64,000 nucleotides of DNA from Lacibacter sp. H375 (GTDB lineage Bacteria > Bacteroidota > Bacteroidia > Chitinophagales > Chitinophagaceae), in the NCBI RefSeq assembly GCF_037892425.1, contig NZ_JBBKTT010000001.1, positions 1,426,001 through 1,490,000 on the forward strand, in the 5' to 3' direction. Of this stretch, positions 17,716 to 27,500 are shown in pieces (position 1 is the stretch's first letter; each line of letters opens with the position of its first letter). The position numbers were made by a program, and so were the translations under genes. The notes below the pieces were generated by a model that was not told the origin of the DNA, did not search any database, and was given only the letters and a program-made list of their open reading frames with translations.

Positions 17716-19335
17716 ATGCAGACTCACTTCATTGAATACGTTTATCTCATCCTCATCATTCTCGCATTGGTGATGATTGCCAACAAATTGAAGCTGGCAT
17801 ACCCGATCGTATTGGTGGTAGGTGGATTGCTGCTGAGTTTTACCAAACTGTTTTCCAATATCACCATCGATCCTGAACTCATCTTTCTTATTTTCCTTCC
17901 GCCTTTATTATACGAAGCAGCCTGGCAGGTATCATGGAAAGAATTCTGGAAGTGGAGAAGAGTGATCACTAGCTTTGCATTCCCGATCGTTATTCTTACT
18001 TCCTGTGTTATTGCATTTGTATCCAATGCATTCATTCCCGGTTTTACATTAGCATTGGGTTTTTTGTTGGGCGGCATCATTTCTCCTCCCGATGCTGTAT
18101 CTGCCACCACCATCCTGCGTCATGTAAATGTGCCCAAATCAACGTTGAGCATTCTTGAAGGGGAGAGCCTGTTGAATGATGCTGCATCACTCATTGTGTT
18201 TCGCTTTGCGTTAGCAGCCATCATTACCGGGCAATTTCATTTGCAGCAAGCCGCCGGCAGTTTTGTATTGGTTATTGGAATGGGTGTAGCTATTGGTTTA
18301 TTAGTTGGCCTCATCTTTTTTGTTATTCATCGTTATTTGCCTACCACACCCAGTATCGATATTGTGTTAACGCTCATCACACCATATTGCATGTATTACT
18401 GTGCGGAATATTTTCATTTCTCCGGCGTACTTGCGGTGGTAAGCGGAGGATTGTTCCTATCGGGCAAACGACATAGCATGCTCAGTTATGAAAGCCGCCT
18501 GCAAAGTGTGAATGTTTGGAGTAACCTTGTGTTTGTGTTGAATGGTATCATCTTTTTGCTCATTGGTCTGCAGTTACCTTATATCACAAAACAGCTTGGC
18601 GACATAAGTGTAACCAAGGCCATTGGTTACGGACTGCTTATTTCCCTGGTTCTTATTATCACCCGTTTGCTTTGCACATTAGGTGCTTCTGTTTTTACAC
18701 GGTTGATGAGCCGGTTCATTACTGTTGCCGATAATAACCCGGGTTGGAAATCGCCTTTTATTATCGGGTGGGCAGGCATGCGTGGTGTGGTTTCGCTGGC
18801 GGCGGCACTATCCATACCGTTGTTCATTAATGGTAGTACCCCATTTCCTCATCGTAATCTTATTCTCTTTATTACATTCATCGTCATTATTGTTACACTG
18901 GTGTTGCAAGGCTTATCACTTCCCTGGATCATCAAAAAAATAAACCCGGAAGACAGGCATACGGTTATAACCGATGAAAGACAGGAGCTGATCATTCAAA
19001 AGAAATTAGCCTTTACTACACTGCATACATTAGAACAGAAATATGCTGATGAAATCAGAACAAACAAGCATGTAAGTAACATGCGCACAAGGTTGAAACT
19101 GGATCTTAATTTTTTTGAACACGAGCTTGATGAACTAAATGATACAAAAGACCATTCGTTGCAACAGTATCAAAACATCTATATCGATCTGCTGGAACAC
19201 CAGCGTAACATACTAAGTAAAATAAATCACCGTGCAGAGTTTAATGAGGAGCTTATCAGGAAATATCTTGCCCTGGTTGATCTTGAAGAATTCAGAATGC
19301 GTGAAAAACTGACGGAAGAAACGGGAACTGAGTAA
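17716..19335 (+). CDS. Na+/H+ antiporter, CPA1 family
   Basis: A 539-residue inner-membrane protein with about 12 hydrophobic segments in residues 1-410. FLPPLLYEAAW near 58 and the GGIISPPDAVSATTILRHVNVPKSTLSILEGESLLNDAASLIVFRFAL region (115-160) hold the membrane-buried ND pair of CPA1 antiporters (LLNDA). GWAGMRGVVSLAAALSIP near 353 is also typical. The last 125 residues are a charged cytoplasmic helical tail. It exchanges cytoplasmic Na+ for protons in pH and salt homeostasis. Confidence 0.92.
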   Translation: MQTHFIEYVYLILIILALVMIANKLKLAYPIVLVVGGLLLSFTKLFSNITIDPELIFLIFLPPLLYEAAWQVSWKEFWKWRRVITSFAFPIVILTSCVIAFVSNAFIPGFTLALGFLLGGIISPPDAVSATTILRHVNVPKSTLSILEGESLLNDAASLIVFRFALAAIITGQFHLQQAAGSFVLVIGMGVAIGLLVGLIFFVIHRYLPTTPSIDIVLTLITPYCMYYCAEYFHFSGVLAVVSGGLFLSGKRHSMLSYESRLQSVNVWSNLVFVLNGIIFLLIGLQLPYITKQLGDISVTKAIGYGLLISLVLIITRLLCTLGASVFTRLMSRFITVADNNPGWKSPFIIGWAGMRGVVSLAAALSIPLFINGSTPFPHRNLILFITFIVIIVTLVLQGLSLPWIIKKINPEDRHTVITDERQELIIQKKLAFTTLHTLEQKYADEIRTNKHVSNMRTRLKLDLNFFEHELDELNDTKDHSLQQYQNIYIDLLEHQRNILSKINHRAEFNEELIRKYLALVDLEEFRMREKLTEETGTE

Positions 19336-19382
19336 TACATTGAAAAGAGCAATCCTTTCTGAGAATAAAGTATTTTAGTATC

Positions 19383-19865
19383 ATGCTCCGCTTTCTGCAG
19401 AAATACAAACAGGTCTTCCTCTATGCTGCTTCGCTGGTAGCTATTCTGTTGTTGTTGCAGTTGTTGCAGTATAAGTTTGTACTCGTCAGTCATTCCTTTG
19501 AGATCTACGTTCTCAGCATTGCCCTGCTCTTTACCGGCTTGGGTATTTGGCTTGCATTAAAACTGGTAAAACCGAAGAAAGAAATTCAAACCATCATTGT
19601 TGAAAAAAATGTGTTTCAAAAAGAGTTAACAGCAGAGGAGCAGGAAGCAATTGAACGTGAAAAACAAAAACTGGGTTTAAGCAGTCGTGAAATGGAAGTA
19701 CTGCAACTGATGGCCGAAGGATTGAGCAACCAGGAAATAGCCGACCGGTTATTTGTATCGTTGCCAACAGTGAAAACACATTCATCGAAGCTATTTGAAA
19801 AACTGGATGTGAAACGAAGAACCCAGGCGGTTGAAAAAGCCCGTCAGTTGAAATTGATCGATTGA
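19383..19865 (+). CDS. Membrane-tethered LuxR-type transcriptional regulator
   Basis: A 160-residue protein. Two hydrophobic helices (about residues 10-28 and 38-62) are followed by a charged linker and a LuxR/GerE helix-turn-helix (LSSREMEVLQLMAEGLSNQEIADRLFVSLPTVKTHSSKLFEKLDV, residues 99-143). No receiver domain is present, so the DNA-binding domain is fixed to the inner membrane. The following gene codes for a DUF4199 membrane protein, a plausible partner. A TATTTTAG octamer at 19371-19378 lies only 4 nt before the start codon. Confidence 0.88.
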   Translation: MLRFLQKYKQVFLYAASLVAILLLLQLLQYKFVLVSHSFEIYVLSIALLFTGLGIWLALKLVKPKKEIQTIIVEKNVFQKELTAEEQEAIEREKQKLGLSSREMEVLQLMAEGLSNQEIADRLFVSLPTVKTHSSKLFEKLDVKRRTQAVEKARQLKLID

Positions 19866-19970
19866 CCCTCAAACTTTCGTATGATTTACAGGCCGTTTCA
19901 ATGATTTCATACTTTAGTATGAGGCATTTCGAAAATAGAACTCCCATTTTTGCAGCATAAAAAACTACAC

Positions 19971-20504
19971 ATGAAAAAGAATGTACTTGTCTTCGGTCTT
20001 ATTGCCGGGTTGTTGGTATCAGTATTTATGGGCGCCAGCATGATCTATATGAGCAATAATTCCAATGCCGCTCATGGAACCAGTTCGATGGTTGTTGGTT
20101 ACCTGAGCATGCTGATCGCTTTCTCTCTAATTTTTGTAGCAGTAAAAAATTATCGTGATAAACAGAATGGAGGCGTCATCAGTTTTGGAAAAGCATTCAA
20201 GATGGGTGTACTCATCGCATTGATCGCTTCCACTATGTATGTGATTATGTGGGCCTTGGTTTATAATTTCTATATGCCCGATTTTATGGATAAGTATTGT
20301 GCGCAGATGATCGAGAATGCAAGGGCTACTTCCACCCCCGCTGAACTGCAAAAAACAATTGATGAAATGAATAAAAACAAGGAATTGTACAAGCAGCCGA
20401 TCTTCTTTGTACTCTTTACTTATGTAGAAATATTGCCGGTTGGTTTGCTGGTTGCATTGATTACCGCACTTATTTTAAAGAAAAAAAGTGATAGTCTTGC
20501 TTAA
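19971..20504 (+). CDS. DUF4199 domain membrane protein
   Basis: A 177-residue integral membrane protein with four hydrophobic segments: 3-25, 41-60, 79-100 and 145-170. KNYRDKQNGGVISFGKAFKMGVLIAL between the second and third segments is the DUF4199 hallmark. The soluble loop between the third and fourth segments is helical. Function unknown. It follows the membrane-tethered LuxR regulator by 105 bp. Confidence 0.85.
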   Translation: MKKNVLVFGLIAGLLVSVFMGASMIYMSNNSNAAHGTSSMVVGYLSMLIAFSLIFVAVKNYRDKQNGGVISFGKAFKMGVLIALIASTMYVIMWALVYNFYMPDFMDKYCAQMIENARATSTPAELQKTIDEMNKNKELYKQPIFFVLFTYVEILPVGLLVALITALILKKKSDSLA

Positions 20505-20532
20505 AGCACCAGATGCCGTAACGCAGCATCAG

Positions 20533-21294
20533 TTATGAACTTACCTGTTTATTAATGATCTTTAAAAATAGTGTTGGACTTATCCTGTATCCATAACGCA
20601 GCAGTTTACTGATGCCTATAGCAATTTCTGGTTTGTCTTGTTCTAATCCTTTCATACTTTCTGAAGCAACTATTGCAGCAGTTATTCCTTTGTTTGTTTG
20701 GCCCCTGCGTTCCCGTGCTCCTTTATCGAGATCAGTGTCAACAATAGGAGGAATAAGTTCATACACTTTTACAGATGTATTTTTCAATTGTTTTCTGAGT
20801 GAAATAGAAAATGAATGCATTGCAGCCTTTGTAGCAGAATAGACCGGAACAATTACCAGGGGCACTAATCCCAAGCCAGATGATACGTTGATTATAGCAG
20901 CAGAAGATTGCTTCATAAGATGTGGAGTGAACAAAGCTGTTAAATGAAATACAGCCTCAATATTGATAACAGTTTCATTGCCTCCATTAATATAAGCTTC
21001 CTCGCCCTTACGAAAATCGATCTCACGCTGAATCCCGGCATTGTTGATCAAAACATTCAGCTTGGGATATTCTGTAACACAGAAATTAAAAAGTGAACGT
21101 CGTTGTTCAATATCAGAAAGATCGCATTGCTGTGTTATAAGCTGAGGTAAAAGCTGTTTGGCCTCATCCAGTTTATCAGTTCGCCTGCCGCAAACAATTA
21201 CGGTATTACCTCTTTGAATAAATAGTTTCGCCAGATCAAGACCTATACCCGTTGCGCCACCTGTAATAAGGATAGTGTTGTTGTTTAGGTTCAT
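20533..21294 (-). CDS. Short-chain dehydrogenase/reductase (DltE-like)
   Basis: A 253-residue classical SDR. The nucleotide site TGGATGIG is at residues 11-18, NNAG near 88, the active Ser in INVSSG near 137, and the YSATK catalytic Tyr-Lys near 150. It probably oxidises or reduces an alcohol or ketone with NAD(P). The substrate is unknown. The arrangement resembles the DltE subgroup, but no D-alanylation genes are nearby. Confidence 0.88.
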   Translation of the reverse strand: MNLNNNTILITGGATGIGLDLAKLFIQRGNTVIVCGRRTDKLDEAKQLLPQLITQQCDLSDIEQRRSLFNFCVTEYPKLNVLINNAGIQREIDFRKGEEAYINGGNETVINIEAVFHLTALFTPHLMKQSSAAIINVSSGLGLVPLVIVPVYSATKAAMHSFSISLRKQLKNTSVKVYELIPPIVDTDLDKGARERRGQTNKGITAAIVASESMKGLEQDKPEIAIGISKLLRYGYRISPTLFLKIINKQVSS

Positions 21295-21375
21295 TGGTTA
21301 TTTTTTTGAAATGCCATTACACAAAACATTTCTCATAAGTACGTTTGAATAATTATTTTACTTTATTAAATTATA

Positions 21376-21413
21376 AAAAGAGGGGCTGCTTCTTTTAGAA
21401 GCAACCCCTCTTT
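21376..21413 (-). terminator. Strong intrinsic terminator after the Asp-box propeller gene
   Basis: A 17-base-pair stem (21377-21393 with 21397-21413, one mismatch) with a TTT loop separates the SDR gene from the end of the large minus-strand gene. T-runs exist on both strands. It should end the gene at 21440-24559. Confidence 0.85.
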
Positions 21414-21439
21414 ATCTTTTTTACTTTTCAACTCTTAAC

Positions 21440-24400
21440 TTAATCTTTAAACAACTTCAACGGCGTACTTTCTGCCAATTTTCTGTAAGCTGCCCATTTG
21501 CCGTTAATAAATTCGTTGATCTTCGTTACACTTTCTGTTACTGCTGTTTCAGCCTCAGCTACTAAACGTTCTGTTTGTGCAGTAGGTGCTGCCAGTTTGC
21601 CGCCAATTTCCTGGCGTGCATTACCTAAAATACTTTGTGTAGTGATATCAGCAAAACGGGTAATGCCTTGGCGATCTGTTGCACTACGACCAAAAATACT
21701 TTCACGTATCTTCTTGATCTCATCACGGATCTTGGTTGTTTCTTTACGTAAACTGTCGATCTCTTTTCCTTCGCCACCACGTAACTGTGCATCAATTTTA
21801 GTAAGTGTTTCTTCAGCGTCAGTGATCTTATCAATTGCTGCAGTAAGTTTATCGGCACTAAGCTGCAAACGTTCAGTCATTTTCTTTTTTGCATCGTACA
21901 CTGCACGTGTCACAGGCATGCGTGGATCATCTTTTACAACGATCATGGTAGAGTCGCTTGCTTTACCCAATGTAATAACAGCTTTATATGTACCAGGGTA
22001 AACAGCATAACCACCACCTTGCTCAGGAGCATTTGGTCTTGGTTTTGGACTACCGGGGAAACGACTTCCTTTCGTATCGAAATTCCAGTAGAAACGGTTG
22101 AAACCAGTATCGGCTTTTACACGTAATGTGCGGAGTTGTTTTCCTGCATCATCATAAATTTTTACCGTTGCACTATCCATTTTTGCTTTGCTTGTATCGG
22201 CAGCATGATTTACAAAGAATGAAACCATGGCACCTCTGCGTTTGTTCTCACCTTCATACAAACCCCAAGTGCTCCATTCGTAGCCGGGAGCATTACGGAA
22301 GTTAGCCTGGTAAGCAACAGGTGCTTCAAACATTTTTACTTTTGTTGTTTGAGATGCACCGTTAGCTTTTGCAGCAGCACGCAACGGGCGAATATCGTCC
22401 AACACCCAAACAGCACGACCGAATGTTGCGATCACAAGGTCAGCCTCACGTTCCTGGATAGCAAGATCATACGTTGATACACTTGGATATCCATTCTTCC
22501 ACTGCTCAAATGTTTTGCCGTTATTATAGCTCACCCACAAGCCATGTTCTGTACCAACAAAAATTAAATTAGGTTCTGCAGGGTCTTGAATCATACAAAG
22601 TGCATAACCTTTCAGTCCTTTATTGGCTAACATGTTTTCCCATGTTTTTCCAAAATCTTTTGTGCGGAAGATCGTGATGGCAAAATCACCACGACGGTAA
22701 TCGTTGCTCACAACAAATGCTTCACCTTCATTATAATTACTTGCACGAACCTGTGTAATCCATGCACCCGTATTCATGCCGCTAATTTTTCCACGGAAGT
22801 TGGTCCATGTTTTACCGCCATCTTGTGTTAATTGCACATTACCATCATCTGTACCAACCCAGATCACATTTCTGTTTTTGGGTGATGGTGCAATAGCCAT
22901 AATGGTAGTGAAATTCTCAGCACCGGTAATATCCAATGTTAACCCACCTGTTTCTTCTTTCTGTTGTTCAGCATTGTTGGTCGTAAGATCAGGTGAAATG
23001 ATGCTCCAGGTTGTTCCTTTATCAGTACTCTTGTTTAAGAACTGGCTGCCGAAGTAAACGGTATTTGGATCGAACGGATCAAGAGCAATTGCACTGTTCC
23101 AGTTGAAACGCATTTTTGTGCGTGCAGCAGGAGCAGGCGGACGAATAGATTCTGCTGCACCTGTTGTTACATTATAACGACCAACAGAACCGCCCTGGCT
23201 CATTGCATAAACCCACTTGCTATCGGTAGGATCGGGCACAACATCAAAGCCATCACCACCCCATAAACTTTCCCAATAGTAGTTACGGATACCACCATCA
23301 ACCCATGTGTAAGCAGGTCCACGCCAGCTGCCATTATCCTGCAAACCACCCATTACATTATATGGAAGTTCATTGTCAACATTAATATGATAGAACTGTC
23401 CGAATGGTAATTGTTCATCGAAGCGCCATGTTTTACCACGGTCTTTGCTGATGCCGATACCGCCATCATTTCCTTCAATAATTAAATTCTCATTTGTTGG
23501 ATGGATCCACCATGCATGATGATCGGGGTGAATACCATTGTAAGGAATCAATGTAGTGAAACTCTTACCGCCATCTTCACTCATTGTTACTGTTGAGTGA
23601 ATGTCGTAAATGCGGTTTTCATTTTTCGGATCAACATAAATTTCATTGTAATAGAACGGACGATCGGTTACCTGTGCAGGATCACTATTCACCAGCTTCC
23701 AAGTAACGCCACCATCATCACTTTTATAAAAACCATTTTTTGTTGCTTCCACTTTTGCATACACAAAATTTGGACGACCGGGTGCAAAGGCCAAACCGCA
23801 ACGTCCGATAGGATCTGCAGGCAAACCATCTTCCTTACCTAACTTCTTCCAGTTCTTACCGCCATCAACAGTAATATAAAGTCCGCCGCCCGGGCCGCCA
23901 CTGTTAAAGTTCCAGGGTTTGCGTTGGTGCTGCCACATATTGGCAATAAGTTTATTAGGGTTCGATGGGTCCATCACCAACTCAGCACAACCACTTGTAT
24001 CGTTCGTATAAAGAATACGTTCCCATGTTTCGCCGCCATTGGTTGTTTTGTAAACACCACGTTCGCTATGGATGCCGTAAGGATTCCCTATAGCTGCTGC
24101 ATAAACTGTGTTAGGGTTTGTTGGATCGATCAGGATACGATGAATGTTTTTTGTTTTTTCAAGACCCATCCGCTTCCATGTTTTACCACCATCTAAGGTT
24201 TTGAAAATACCATCACCAAGATTGAGTGAGTTGCGGGGGTTACCTTCTCCCGTACCAACCCAAATCACCGATGGATTACTTTGCTGCACTTTAATAGCAC
24301 CAATGTTCAGTAATGGCTGATCATCAAACAACGGAGCCCATGTGGCACCGCCATTGTCTGTTTTCCAAACACCGGCGCTGGCACCACCCACAAAAATTGT

Positions 24401-24559
24401 TTCGGGGTTGCTATGCAACGCATCAATAGCTGTAACCCGTCCACTCATACCGGCAGGGCCAATGTTGCGGGGTTTCAGGTTTTTAAACTGTTCATTTTTA
24501 ATTTGTGCCGTAGCCGAAAAGCACAGCAAGGCCGTAGCGGCCAAAACGATTATTCTCAT
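21440..24559 (-). CDS. Large secreted Asp-box (BNR/VPS10-like) propeller protein
   Basis: A 1039-residue exported protein with a signal peptide of about 18 residues. Residues 30-740 form one or two beta-propellers with at least ten Asp-box motifs (NGGATW, DGGKTW, NGGETW, DGGKNW, DGGVTW, DRGKTW, DKGTTW, DGGKTW, DFGKTW, NNGKTF). The C-terminal third holds an Ig-like segment and a coiled-coil-like helical region (about 890-1010). Relatives are annotated as sialidase-like or VPS10 proteins; no sialidase catalytic Arg triad is evident, so a binding or scaffold role is as likely as catalysis. The start at 24559 opens the signal peptide; the 24 upstream in-frame codons look unrelated. Confidence 0.85.
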   Translation of the reverse strand: MRIIVLAATALLCFSATAQIKNEQFKNLKPRNIGPAGMSGRVTAIDALHSNPETIFVGGASAGVWKTDNGGATWAPLFDDQPLLNIGAIKVQQSNPSVIWVGTGEGNPRNSLNLGDGIFKTLDGGKTWKRMGLEKTKNIHRILIDPTNPNTVYAAAIGNPYGIHSERGVYKTTNGGETWERILYTNDTSGCAELVMDPSNPNKLIANMWQHQRKPWNFNSGGPGGGLYITVDGGKNWKKLGKEDGLPADPIGRCGLAFAPGRPNFVYAKVEATKNGFYKSDDGGVTWKLVNSDPAQVTDRPFYYNEIYVDPKNENRIYDIHSTVTMSEDGGKSFTTLIPYNGIHPDHHAWWIHPTNENLIIEGNDGGIGISKDRGKTWRFDEQLPFGQFYHINVDNELPYNVMGGLQDNGSWRGPAYTWVDGGIRNYYWESLWGGDGFDVVPDPTDSKWVYAMSQGGSVGRYNVTTGAAESIRPPAPAARTKMRFNWNSAIALDPFDPNTVYFGSQFLNKSTDKGTTWSIISPDLTTNNAEQQKEETGGLTLDITGAENFTTIMAIAPSPKNRNVIWVGTDDGNVQLTQDGGKTWTNFRGKISGMNTGAWITQVRASNYNEGEAFVVSNDYRRGDFAITIFRTKDFGKTWENMLANKGLKGYALCMIQDPAEPNLIFVGTEHGLWVSYNNGKTFEQWKNGYPSVSTYDLAIQEREADLVIATFGRAVWVLDDIRPLRAAAKANGASQTTKVKMFEAPVAYQANFRNAPGYEWSTWGLYEGENKRRGAMVSFFVNHAADTSKAKMDSATVKIYDDAGKQLRTLRVKADTGFNRFYWNFDTKGSRFPGSPKPRPNAPEQGGGYAVYPGTYKAVITLGKASDSTMIVVKDDPRMPVTRAVYDAKKKMTERLQLSADKLTAAIDKITDAEETLTKIDAQLRGGEGKEIDSLRKETTKIRDEIKKIRESIFGRSATDRQGITRFADITTQSILGNARQEIGGKLAAPTAQTERLVAEAETAVTESVTKINEFINGKWAAYRKLAESTPLKLFKD

Positions 24560-24779
24560 ACAAGCTTGTTTTAGGAAAACTGAAATTGAGAAAACAATAC
24601 TGCCCCTCCAAATGTTTTTGATAAACGGCACAAGAATGGAACAGTTTTAGCGACTAACCTCATTATCATTGTTTTATTCTGTTGAAAACTGAGTTTAGCA
24701 CGCTTTTTTAACAGGACAACAAGGATTAAAACTTTATTTTTGATGTTCAAACACTAAAATTCCTAAACACAATCACAGT

Positions 24780-25424
24780 ATGAAACATTTTTTTCTATCG
24801 GCAGTTGCCATTGGTTCTTTAGTTGTAATGGCGGCTTTTCTTCCTAAAGAAAACACAAACAACAGCCAACCATCTTCAGCGAATGTACAAACGCCAACAA
24901 AGTGGACGCTAGACAGATCACACTCAAACCTGAAGTTCACTGTAACACATATGGTGGTTTCTGAAACAGAAGGTTCTTTTAAAATCTTTGACGGCACTAT
25001 CGAACATACAAAAGCCGACATGAGTGATGCGAAGATCAATTTTTCGGTTGATATGAACTCGATAAACACGGAAAACGAAAACCGTGACAAGCATTTGAAG
25101 AGCGATGATTTTTTCAATGCTGAGAAATTTCCAACGGCAACATTTGTTGGTAAATCATTCAAACCACTTGGTGATAACAAATATGAACTCGTAGGCGATC
25201 TTACCATCCGTGACGTAACAAAGAGTGTAAAGTTTGCTGTAAGATTTGGCGGTATTGCCACTAGCACACGTGGTGATAAAGCAGGTTTTAAAGCAACAAC
25301 AACTATTAACCGTTTTGATTACAACCTTAAATGGGATCGTGCAACAGAAGCAGGTGGCCTGGTAGTAGGTAAAGATGTTGATATTACTGTTTTACTTGAA
25401 ATGAATAAAGCAAAAGCACAATAA
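24780..25424 (+). CDS. YceI family periplasmic lipid-binding protein
   Basis: A 214-residue protein with a signal peptide or membrane anchor (residues 1-22). The YceI lipocalin-like barrel follows: WTLDRSHSNLKFTVTHMVVSETEGSFKIFDG, RDKHLKSDDFFNAEKFPTATF and DLTIRDVTKSVKF. YceI proteins bind isoprenoid chains in the periplasm. A TATTTTTG octamer at 24735-24742 may be its -7 promoter element. The gene has a strong terminator 25 bp downstream. Confidence 0.92.
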   Translation: MKHFFLSAVAIGSLVVMAAFLPKENTNNSQPSSANVQTPTKWTLDRSHSNLKFTVTHMVVSETEGSFKIFDGTIEHTKADMSDAKINFSVDMNSINTENENRDKHLKSDDFFNAEKFPTATFVGKSFKPLGDNKYELVGDLTIRDVTKSVKFAVRFGGIATSTRGDKAGFKATTTINRFDYNLKWDRATEAGGLVVGKDVDITVLLEMNKAKAQ

Positions 25425-25448
25425 TCAATTACGATTGTGATGAAAAAA

Positions 25449-25478
25449 GGAAGCCTCCCACAATAGCGGGAGGCTTCC
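25449..25478 (+). terminator. Intrinsic terminator after the YceI gene
   Basis: GGAAGCCTCCC (25449-25459) pairs perfectly with 25468-25478 around an 8 nt loop, preceded by an A-run that gives U-runs on the minus strand. It separates two convergent genes and may serve both. Confidence 0.85.
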
Positions 25479-25528
25479 TTGTTAATAGCACTCTTAATAT
25501 TACATTTAAATAAACATGAAGCTAAGAG

Positions 25529-25984
25529 TTATCGTTTGCTATTATGTACATCTGTGATCTTCGCCAGTTTTATACTGCCATCTTCACTGATCTGGTATAC
25601 TTTCTTTTGTCCATTTTCTTTAAATACAAACAAGTAGCTTGTTTCCCCCATCATTTGTATCTGTTCTATGGTTGCAAGTGCGCCCGAAGCGTTAACCTTG
25701 TAAAATGATCGCCTAACCTGTACCGGCAAATCTTCTTCCAAAAAGCTTTTCACAATTGCCAGATAGTTTCCTTCTTTGTCAAAGTAAGCCATCATTGCTT
25801 CACGGTCATATACAAAACGCACAGCATATACATCACTGTTGTCAATTTTTATCCATGTAACATGTGTTGCTCCCGGAAACTCTGACTGAAAGGAACGTTC
25901 TATGTTTGTTTCGACGTTGCCTGTGGCAAAAGCAGTAATAAAAAACAGCACTGCTGTAATTGTTACAATAATTTTTTTCATCAT
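25529..25984 (-). CDS. Small secreted PepSY-like hypothetical protein
   Basis: A 151-residue protein with a signal peptide (cleavage after about residue 21). ERSFQSEFPGATHVTWIKIDNSDVYAVRFVYDREAMMAYFDKEGNYLAIVKSF resembles the PepSY-like beta-lactamase-inhibitor-like domains common in small exported Bacteroidota proteins. Function unknown. The start may be this ATG or the next one, 3 bp downstream. It sits between two terminators and is monocistronic. Confidence 0.7.
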   Translation of the reverse strand: MMKKIIVTITAVLFFITAFATGNVETNIERSFQSEFPGATHVTWIKIDNSDVYAVRFVYDREAMMAYFDKEGNYLAIVKSFLEEDLPVQVRRSFYKVNASGALATIEQIQMMGETSYLFVFKENGQKKVYQISEDGSIKLAKITDVHNSKR

Positions 25985-26039
25985 AATAAGGTTTAATGTT
26001 TTTGTGTTTTTTGTTTTGTCAGCAACGGGTCTCTAAAAA

Positions 26040-26065
26040 GGGGCAGCAAGAATCAACGCTGCCCC
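26040..26065 (-). terminator. Intrinsic terminator after the haloperoxidase operon
   Basis: GGGGCAGC (26040-26047) pairs with GCTGCCCC (26058-26065). On the minus strand the stem is followed by a TTTTTA run. It lies about 90 bp past the stop of the gene at 26153. Confidence 0.75.
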
Positions 26066-26152
26066 ATAAAAAACCAGTGCCCGTTTTTAAGTTCTTTCAA
26101 GTGTTAGCAAGAAGTCATTAATCAAAAAATCTTTTCATGGCTAGCGTGCACT

Positions 26153-27472
26153 TTATTTTAAAAAGACAAGTTGATTGACACGGTTGCCTACTTTCATTCC
26201 TTGTTCCATGCCTGATACTGCTGTAAAATGATAATGAATACCACCAAGCACTCTTGACATGGCTGCTTCTTCAGCATATTTCTGAAATGATGCGTACACA
26301 CGTGTTCCATATTCAACATCATAAGTGCTATCGGTAAACATGTAATTGTTTCCAAACCTTGCTGCAAGAATCTGTGCTGCCGCAGATGAAATGACTGCAT
26401 GGTTAGATGCATATTCCGGATGTGGCGGTGTAGGAATAACCGGGTTCCAGTTCGTTTCTTCAAAAACTGCTCGTATGTAAGAAACCGGACGTAAAAGATT
26501 ATACTGGTATTTCGCTTTGAATGACGAGATCAATGCATCACTGTAAGCAATACCATGTTTGCAATAAAGAATGGCGGCATCATGCAGCGATAAATTTTTA
26601 CGAAGCACCAGCTGTGTTACAATATTGGTTGCATGTGTAGGTGCATTGTAGTTGCCTGGTATATCGCCCCAAAATTTTACTGTAACAGAATCGCTGCCGG
26701 ATAATTGTTTCGACAGATCAAACAAATGTTTCACCTCATTAAAGAAAGCACTTCCGGGTTGTGTTGAAAATGCAACAGGCGGCGCAGGTTGTGTTTCTGT
26801 AACAATGTTTTTGATAAAACTCCTGTTGTTGCCCCAGTACGGATGTAATGGCTTTCCAAATGCAGGTGGCGTTGGCACCCACATTCCCGCACCTGTAGGA
26901 GGTACGTAAGAAGCTGATGTGGTATTGTTATACGCTTCATGTCCACCATCTGTTTTTGACCAATCGAAAATGATTGTTGCAACCTGTTTGCCAAATGCTG
27001 TTGCAAGTTGTACTTCTTCAGCCGTTGCTTTGTTTTGAAAACGGTTGTTCCAATCATTTTCAAGAGAGTCAATTACTGTAACCATTGCTGCAGATGCGTT
27101 GCCAAATAATTTTTTGGTGATGCTTGCCATTGCTGCATTTGCACTAGCCGGCCAATAGTATTTCTTTTCATTTTGTATAGCAGGTATCGAAGGTGCATCG
27201 TTCAATTGCGGCATGATCGATTGTAAATTCTTGTTACCCTGTGCTACTGATTCATATAAAGCCAAACCGGCATATGCATAAGCACGTGTAGCTACAACAG
27301 AATTAAACCCGGGTGTTACTTTGGTCAAACGCAAATACAGGTTCATCCATGATGTGGCAACTTCTGAACTATATTGATTTTGCGTTTGAAAGGGGGTTGC
27401 TTTTTGACAGGCAACCAATACACTGAATATAGAAGTGTACAACAGGATGCCTTTAAAGATTGTTTTTTTCAT
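26153..27472 (-). CDS. Vanadium-dependent haloperoxidase-like lipoprotein
   Basis: A 439-residue protein with lipobox VLVAC (Cys near residue 20). The C-terminal half is the PAP2 / vanadium haloperoxidase fold: KYQYNLLRP (the K-x6-RP phosphate/vanadate motif) near 325, YASNHAVISSAAA (S-x-H) near 360, and SRVLGGIHYHFT (R-x4-GxH) near 408 with the vanadate-coordinating His. The Asp that usually follows this His by four residues is Thr here. Family members oxidise halides with hydrogen peroxide or act as phosphatases; which applies cannot be seen. It is the last gene of an apparent three-gene operon with a DUF3455 lipoprotein and a methyltransferase. Confidence 0.85.
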   Translation of the reverse strand: MKKTIFKGILLYTSIFSVLVACQKATPFQTQNQYSSEVATSWMNLYLRLTKVTPGFNSVVATRAYAYAGLALYESVAQGNKNLQSIMPQLNDAPSIPAIQNEKKYYWPASANAAMASITKKLFGNASAAMVTVIDSLENDWNNRFQNKATAEEVQLATAFGKQVATIIFDWSKTDGGHEAYNNTTSASYVPPTGAGMWVPTPPAFGKPLHPYWGNNRSFIKNIVTETQPAPPVAFSTQPGSAFFNEVKHLFDLSKQLSGSDSVTVKFWGDIPGNYNAPTHATNIVTQLVLRKNLSLHDAAILYCKHGIAYSDALISSFKAKYQYNLLRPVSYIRAVFEETNWNPVIPTPPHPEYASNHAVISSAAAQILAARFGNNYMFTDSTYDVEYGTRVYASFQKYAEEAAMSRVLGGIHYHFTAVSGMEQGMKVGNRVNQLVFLK

Positions 27473-27500
27473 GATTGTTTTTTTGATGTCAGGAAAGCGG

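Noticed and set aside
24773-25267. A 164-codon minus-strand frame across the YceI gene
   Set aside because: The plus strand encodes a complete, recognisable YceI protein; the antisense product has no family features.
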